DNA from: Diphasiastrum complanatum
Taxonomy: Eukaryota > Streptophyta > Lycopodiopsida > Lycopodiales > Lycopodiaceae
Assembly (NCBI GenBank): GCA_029204225.1
Contig: CM055106.1
Location: 43,935,003 to 43,999,002, forward strand
Direction of reading: 5' to 3'
Length of the DNA: 64,000 bases
The notes under the pieces were generated by a model that worked only from the letters and a program-made list of their open reading frames with translations, did no database searches and was not told the origin of the DNA. Shown here in pieces: positions 58,354 through 64,000 of this stretch. Made by a program: the position numbers and the translations under genes. The number at the start of each line of letters is the position of its first letter. The stretch's first letter is position 1.

Positions 58354-58368
58354 CATGAGGACTCTCTC

Positions 58369-60778
58369 ATGATGTCCATATTTTCTTCAACAAGCTTCAA
58401 AGGAGAAGATCCTTGGTGGATTGACTCGGGTGCTAGTTCACACATGACTAGTAAAAGGGAGTTTTTCTCTTCTCTCTTATCTTATGATGGACCTATAAAG
58501 TCTATCTATACAGCAAATGATGAAGCTTGTAAGGTTGAAGGAGTTGGTAGCATTCCCCTTTGCTTAGGATCTTCCAAAAAGATCAACATAGAAGGTGTTT
58601 TGTACATTCCTACAATAACAAAGAATCTACTAAGCGTTGGCCAAATAGTAGACAATGGTTTCAATGTTGACTTTGCTTCAAATGAATGTTTCATCAAGAA
58701 GAAGGGTAAGATAGTGGCTAAGGGCACTAGACTTGGCAAACTTTATAAGTTGGATGCATTTGTGGATACTAATGTTGTCATGTTGGCCAAGAAGAGCAAG
58801 ATATCTACCTTTACTTTATGGCACAAAAGACTTGGACATGTCAACTCAGGTTCCATGGAGGCTGTGGGCAAGGAGGAGTATGCTTTAGGCCTACCAAGGT
58901 CTATTGGGAAGGAAGACAAGGTTTGTGAAGCTTTTGCCTTATCCAAGGCACATAAGAAGGTGTTTCCTAACTCCATCACAAAGTCATCTCATCCTCTTGA
59001 ACTCATACACTCGGATGTGCACATTGCTAGCACCAAATCTAATGGAGGTTCATCCATGTTTTTAACCTTCATTGATGACTACTCAAGATATTGTTGGGTG
59101 TTCTTACTTTCCTTCAAGTCTCAAGTATTTGATACTTTTGTAAAGTTCAAGTTGTTTGTGGAAAAGCATCATAATCATAGCATCAAGATTCTTAAAAGTG
59201 ACAATGGTGGAGATATCATCTCCAATGAGTTCAAGGCCTTTTGTGAGGAGGAAGGGATCAAGAAAGACTTACACTCCTCAACAAAATGTAGTTGTTGAAA
59301 GAAGGAATAGAACATTATGTGAATGTTCTAAGGCTTTAAGATTAGATGCTTGTTTGCCTAAATCCTTTTGGGGTGACTCTCTTGTATGTGCAAACTACTT
59401 GATGAATAGGGTGTCTTGCAAAGCAATTGAAGGCAAAAATCCTTATGAGATGTTGTATAAAAAGAAATCCAATCTTAATCACTTGAAAGTTTTTGGGTGT
59501 ATATGTTATCTGCATGTGCCATTGGAAACAAGAACCAAGGAGGATCCATCTTCCACAAGAGGGATCATGCTTGGATATGCAAGCTCAAGCAAGGGCTAAA
59601 AAGTCTATCTCCCATCCTTGAACAAATTTGTTGTTTCAAGGGATGTTATCTTCGATGAACATCATATGCATATGCTTGAAGAAGACTCAAGTGCTCCAAC
59701 AATCAAGAAGAAGATGGCCGAGGAGCAAGGTCTTGGTTTTGAGGAGGAGCTCATGGAGGAGCAAGCATCAAACCCACCTATCACACCAAGGAGATCTTCA
59801 AGGGCAAAAGTGGAGCCATCAAGGCTCACGTATCAAGGCAAAGGACAACAAGTTGAGGGTATCTCATCCACTTCTTATGCTTTATCTAGTTTTGAAGAAC
59901 CATCTAATGTTGAAGATGCATTGAACTCCAAAGAATGGTATAAAGCTATGTTGGATGAGTATGATGCCTTGATTGAGAATGAAACTTGGTTGCTTGTTGA
60001 GAGACCTCAAAGGAATGTAATAGGATGCAAGTGGGTCTTCAAGCTTAAGTTGAATGCAAATGGGAGTGTTAACAAACATAAAGCAAGATTAGTTGCAAAA
60101 GGTTATGCTCAAGAGAGAGGGATAGACTATGAGGAAACTTTTGCACCTATGGCCGAGATGGTCACAATAAGGCTAATCATTGCACTTCTATGTCAAATGG
60201 ATGTCTCTAATGCTTTCTTGAATGGTTTTTTGGAAGAGGATATCTATATGGAGTAGCCACAAGGGTTCATCAAGCATGGAATGGAGAACAAAGTATGCCA
60301 TCTCCAAAGAAGCATCTACGGCTTGAAGCAAGCCTCAAGATCTTGGAATTCAAGACTACATTGCTATCTTATTTCACTTTCTTTTGTTCAAAGTGAATAT
60401 GATCCCACTCTTTACATTAAGTTCGATGATGTTGGTATTGTACTTTTACTCATTTATGTAGATGACATCATCATTAGTGGAAATAGTGTTGATGGTATTG
60501 AAAAAATCAAGATAGATCTATCCTTAGAGTTCAAAATGGTAGACCTAGGGTGTCTTCACTTCATCTTAGGCATAGAGGTACTTAGAGGGTCTGATTTTAT
60601 CTTTATAAGTCAAGTAAACTATGCTCAAAGTCTTTTGAAGAAGTTTAAGATGGAAGTATGCAAAAGTGTTGACACACCAATGGAGCAAGATGTAAAAGTG
60701 CCAAACGAAGATGATGAAAGATCCTTCATGGACATCACTTTGTTTAGGCAACTTATAGGCTCCTTAATGTGGATGGAC
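58369..60778 (+). pseudogene. pol: Copia family C pol: protease, integrase, RT; 3' end deleted
   Basis: Order of domains: protease start WWIDSGASSHMTS (58411-58450); pre-integrase LWHKRLGHVN with VCEAFALSKAHKK (the second zinc Cys is lost); integrase with IHSDVH, FIDDYSRYCWVF, LKSDNGGD and, after a frameshift near 59268, TPQQNVVVERRNRTL (DDE present); a stop at 59597; linker RRSSRAKVEPSRLTYQG; then RT with WYKAMLDEYDALIENETW, KWVFKLKLNANGSVNKHKARLVAKGYAQERGIDYEETFAPM, a stop near 60255, SIYGLKQASRSWN and YVDD at 60455-60466. The typical protease-integrase-RT order identifies Ty1/copia. It ends inside the RT tail (GSLMW) at 60776, where C is fused to the D 3' region. RNase H and the 3' LTR are missing here but are present in the inverted block at 4443-5893. 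Confidence 0.9.
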
Positions 60779-61174
60779 TAGTCATTTTAGCATGATAAAT
60801 CTTGGTAATAGTAGCAAGTACATGTTTTGTGATCTTGATGAATGTGATTTTCACAGGACATGGAGACATCAGATTTCCTTCAAAGAGAAGCTTCAAGATC
60901 AAGGAGGAGCAAGTTTCAAGTTCATGCATCTTCACTCAACATGGAAGAAATCAAGTGCACAGGTGCAAGGAAGAATCAAGACTCTTCAATTCATCTTGGA
61001 GGAGATCAAGATCAAAGAAGTTATATCTTGGATATGGTGATAGATCATGTCATCATCTTTAGGGGCTCACTAGTCATCTTCTAGACCTGAATATATTCAT
61101 TTCTGATGTTAAGACCAGGTCTTAGAATTGTATATAGATACATTATTTTTTCCAAGGCTAGATTTGATGAGGAG
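60776..61174 (+). pseudogene. Family D 3' terminal region
   Basis: From TGGACTAGTCATTTTAGCATG on this is almost identical to 2962-3350 (minus). It is the D-specific tail upstream of the polypurine tract GATGAGGAG (61166-61174). Open frames read SMINLGNSSKYMFCDLDECDFHRTW and a charged C-terminus with no domain I recognise. The join to C RT shows a TGGATGGA repeat, where each parent has TGTGGA. Confidence 0.75.
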
Positions 61175-62232
61175 CGTGAAAAATAGCCTACATTAGAGGA
61201 GTTCTAAATCCAAAAAAGACCCTTTATAAAAAAAAATTTATATTTTTTTTCAATTTTTTCTTACACATGGACCAATCAAAATACTCAAATTTGAAATCTA
61301 TGTAACATAACTTTTTGAGTCCACATTTTGATTCCACACTAAAAATGGCATAACTTTTTAGTGGTAAGTCCGAATTTAGCGGAGTTTGGTGCATTGGAAA
61401 GCGCTCAACAACGGCTTTCCAATGATATTTTATATGAGATACTTTTGAAGTACAATTAAAAAGTTATGGCAAGTCAAATGTATTAGTGTTATAATATTTC
61501 AAAAAGATAAACCACATCTTGCACAAATTGTTAAAGGGTCTTTTTGGAGCTCAAAACTCCTCTAATGTTTTGGCAAATCTAGCCATGTAGAACTTTGTAA
61601 ATATTGTGTATAATTGGGTTCCACACATGGAAGCCAAGATGACACGTCGCAAACCACTCCTAATGTAGGTTAGGTCAAGTCAAGAGAGTTGGTCATGTCT
61701 ATTTGGTGGTCATCCCTACTTTATAGGACCTACACCTAAGTTTAAGGTGAAATTTCGGCCAGCTAGCTACCTACCAAGCTAGGATCTAGGCTAGGGTTTC
61801 ATTTTAGGGAAAAAAGAGTGAGTTAACTTCCTTATTACATGCTGGAAATCCACCTAACTTCAAGAAGGCAGTCGAATTTGCTATGTATTCCAAGCTCCCA
61901 TAGTAAGAAGATAGAATATTTTTGGAGCTCATTGGCAATCTCAAGCTAGTTCACTATGTACATTGAGTTTTTGTGATCCAAATGAAACCAAATCAATTTG
62001 TACTTGTTTCTTAGGTTGAAAGACATACTACAATATGTAGTACACATGTGTGGGCTCGGTTTTCAATGTCAATCAATGCTTTTGATCGTTAATGCTTGTT
62101 GTTTGTCAAATTGCCAATCTAGATCAACTTTTTTTGTGTCTAGTTTTTTGATAGATTGTTAAGCAAGCATCCAATCACTCTTGTGGATATTTTGTAGATC
62201 CATTTATGGTCCTAAAGTATAGTACTTTCACA
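61175..62232 (+). mobile_element. Copia family D 3' LTR, enlarged by a MITE
   Basis: 1058 bp against 686 bp for the 5' LTR; the excess is the 377-bp insert at 61191-61567. The first base is mutated (CGTGAAAAATAG for TGTGAAAAATAG). The rest follows the 5' LTR with substitutions throughout and ends TTTCACA at 62232. The target-site remnant AAAAT and the G gag follow. Confidence 0.88.
61191..61567. mobile_element. 377-bp MITE-like insert with 35-bp inverted ends
   Basis: Left end CATTAGAGGAGTTCTAAATC and right end (reverse) CATTAGAGGAGTTTTGAGCT share about 30 of the first 36 positions through CCAAAAA-GACCCTTTA. Absent from the 5' LTR, where the empty site reads AGCCTATTTTGG. No clear target duplication. 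The inside contains GGCATAACTTTTTAGTGG...TTTGGTGCATTGGAAAGCGC, resembling blocks in the 47-48 kb foldback. A half copy is at 2723-2936. Alternatively the segment is ancestral to the LTR and was deleted from the 5' copy. Confidence 0.65.
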
Positions 62233-62879
62233 AAAATTCCGTACTGCATGGGGCACAAACGGCCTAGGATTGTCCATTGGCGGCGGATCTATGTCAACAG
62301 GTTCGGGTAATATCTCGATTGGTACATCGACAAACTCTTCGAGTTCATGGAGATCCAGGGTGGATAATATCATTTTGGATTTCAGATGCATACAACGGGA
62401 TGGAATTAAGGACTATTTTTAGTATTTTCATCTTTTTGATGTTTCTAATCTTTCGGTGTCTAGGTGATCAGATGTTCGATCTAATTGATGCGATGATGAA
62501 TCTCAGATCAGGATCAAAACAAAAGTCGGACAGATGAACGCATGAAAGTGGATCCAAAAGGCAATCGGGAAAAATGAAAATATAGAAAAATACAAATGGG
62601 TTCTGACTGTGAAATATCAAGAAAATTTCTAGAATCTCTCTGATGGCGAGTTATATAGGATGAGTAATAGCATTATAACTCGTTGAGCTGTCCACTTGTT
62701 AAAAATGATGATAAGAACAATCTGTGAGAATAGCAAGTAATGGGGAACTGATGGCAAGTAATGGAGAACGATGACAAAAAATAAAAGTATAACTCGCCAG
62801 TCTCTCAGATGATAGATCCTTGTGTTTTCAGGCCACTATTCTGTTGGCGAGTAAAGGTTATCAGTCTGTGTTATCAGTC
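62233..62879 (-). pseudogene. Gypsy family G gag start and leader (minus)
   Basis: The minus strand continues the gag interrupted at 53683: RPFVPHAVRNF, then upstream PIEILPEPVDIDPPPMDNPRP-like sequence, matching 44890-45060. From about 62560 to 62879 it matches the G leader, with GGCGAGTTATA and ACTCGCC motifs. Similarity with the 44-kb copy ends near 62879, so the LTR of this copy is not in the window. Confidence 0.8.
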
Positions 62880-64000
62880 TCAAGGGGATGGACTCATCAT
62901 AAAAAATTTGGTGGTAGAAACAGTTTTGGATGGACGGTTTGGTAACGATGAGGAAACATGATGAAGGCTTGGTGACAAGGTGAAGGAACTGATAGTTCTA
63001 CAATTGCAGCCTTGGACGCTTGCAATGTCGAGCTTCGACCACCACTTGTTGGGTGAGGAGCTTGCTTTATTTGTAGGTTCATGGATGTCTTCGTCTTTCA
63101 TTTTCTGTAGCTCTTTCTTTTGATCCGTTACTTTTGGATCTCTTTGGGCTTCATAAGAGGGGATTCAACTATCATTACTCCAGAGAGTTTCTTTTGATCA
63201 AGATCGATCTGACTCATCTGTTGTTTCAGTTTTGTCCTTTCCTCTTCAGCTTCCTGAATCTTTCTTTTTATTTTCTTCTAGCTGCTTCGCCTGCTTTTGT
63301 AGGTCTTTTTTCGCTGAACAACCAATATAGGTGGTAGTTGGTCTCCCAAAATCTGTTGGTGGGGATGTTGTTTCTGGTGATTGTTCATGCTCAGGATTGG
63401 ATCCACGTGTGGAACACGTAATTGAAACTCGTTGAACATGTGACTGGACTAAAGATTGAACAAATTTTAGCTAAATTTGTTTTGATCTTGTTGTAGTTGA
63501 CTCAAAGAATAATATGGCAATGAGGTGCAGGAATCAACTCTAACTTGTCATGGATTTCTCATAGTTTTCAAAAATTTGAAACTACTGTACATGGTAATCT
63601 GAAGATGGATAGATGAATGAAAATGTGTTCTGGAGATGCTCTACAGAAGACTCTTGTGCAGTAGCTATTCCTCATGCAAAAATTAGTCACACAAAATAGG
63701 TGAAGAGAAACAAGGAAATAAACAAATGTTACAGATAGTGAGAACTGTATAGCACTTGTCAAACAAAACTTGCATTCATCAACATTGATAATGTACCTTG
63801 ATAGTTGCAATATTTCAGTGGTTTTGTAGAGTAATGTGACTTACTCTGACATGCCCTTGTCAAAACAAGACAGGGTTGGTGACACTAAACTCTACCATCA
63901 TTAATAGCAGATATAGCTTGAGATGCAGGTATTATTGAGGTACTATGTCCTGAGGACCTCTGTGAACAAGAGATTCAGAACCGAATCTCTATTTGGATTT
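62880..64000. other. No confident gene; possible decayed coiled-coil sequence
   Basis: On the minus strand 63300-63150 reads KKIKRKIQEAEEERTKLKQQMSQIDLDQKKLSG with flanking stops, a heptad-like charged helix, followed by LMKPKEIQK and the open frame 63101-62880. It could be a relic of a plant or retroelement coiled-coil protein. 63430-64000 shows nothing recognisable. Confidence 0.4.

Noticed and set aside
62277-62537. Plus ORF at 62277
   Set aside because: Antisense to the family G gag and leader on the minus strand.

Overview
The window reads as nuclear DNA of a land plant with a large, repeat-rich genome. The sequence is AT-rich and holds very few intact genes. At least nine LTR-retrotransposon families are present: Ty1/copia elements with initiator-tRNA-Met-type primer sites (TGGTATCAGAGC) and Ty3/gypsy elements with tRNA-Asp-type primer sites (TGGCGCCGTTGCCGGGGA). 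Three very long GA/CT microsatellites, two MITEs and a hAT fragment accompany them. The order of plant cannot be fixed from this sequence. A non-LTR reverse-transcriptase C-terminus of a type I associate with non-seed plants hints at a fern or relative, but that is a weak inference. I label the element families A, C, D, E, F, K (copia), G, H, J (gypsy) and the TRIM for convenience.

Layout. 1-6888 is a scrambled copia block: an E LTR with a 200-bp GA tract, a K RNase H fragment, the 3' end of an A element (minus), a 3' part of a nested C-in-D element (minus), and an inverted second copy of the E/K/A junction. 6889-9030 is non-coding. 9031-12050 is an A 5' LTR and broken gag fused to a duplicated F-gag/G-LTR segment with another GA expansion. 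12051-18200 has no gene but contains a complete 1071-bp TRIM with a perfect 5-bp target duplication and a degenerate array built on a palindromic core. 18240-21296 is a decayed multi-exon gene ending in an FCP1/NIF-type domain. 22465-27700 holds small remnants: a zinc knuckle, a CpG-dense repeat, a MITE, a non-LTR RT/endonuclease C-terminus and CA/TG repeats. 27712-30243 is an E element (LTR, gag, integrase). 30400-33400 has hAT and unknown decayed coding DNA. 34302-36894 is a gypsy integrase followed by an LTR-like region and a perfect primer site. 38066-38878 is the one intact host-like gene, a secreted glycine-rich protein with its own TATA box. 40798-46612 is an F element broken by a G element. 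46970-51325 carries motif arrays and an H-family gag. 51841-62870 is a minus-strand G element split by an 8.5-kb D insertion that itself contains a C insertion.

How the parts relate. Coding capacity is almost entirely retroelement gag/pol, and nearly every copy is broken by stops, frameshifts or recombination. Nesting order is readable: C inserted into D, and D inserted into G. The left block (2.7-5.9 kb, minus) and the right block (53.7-62.2 kb, plus) are two differently deleted copies of the same C-in-D structure. The most unusual pattern is that the G and H gypsy leaders, and a 1.7-kb region that may be a third leader, are each packed with a different short motif in both orientations.
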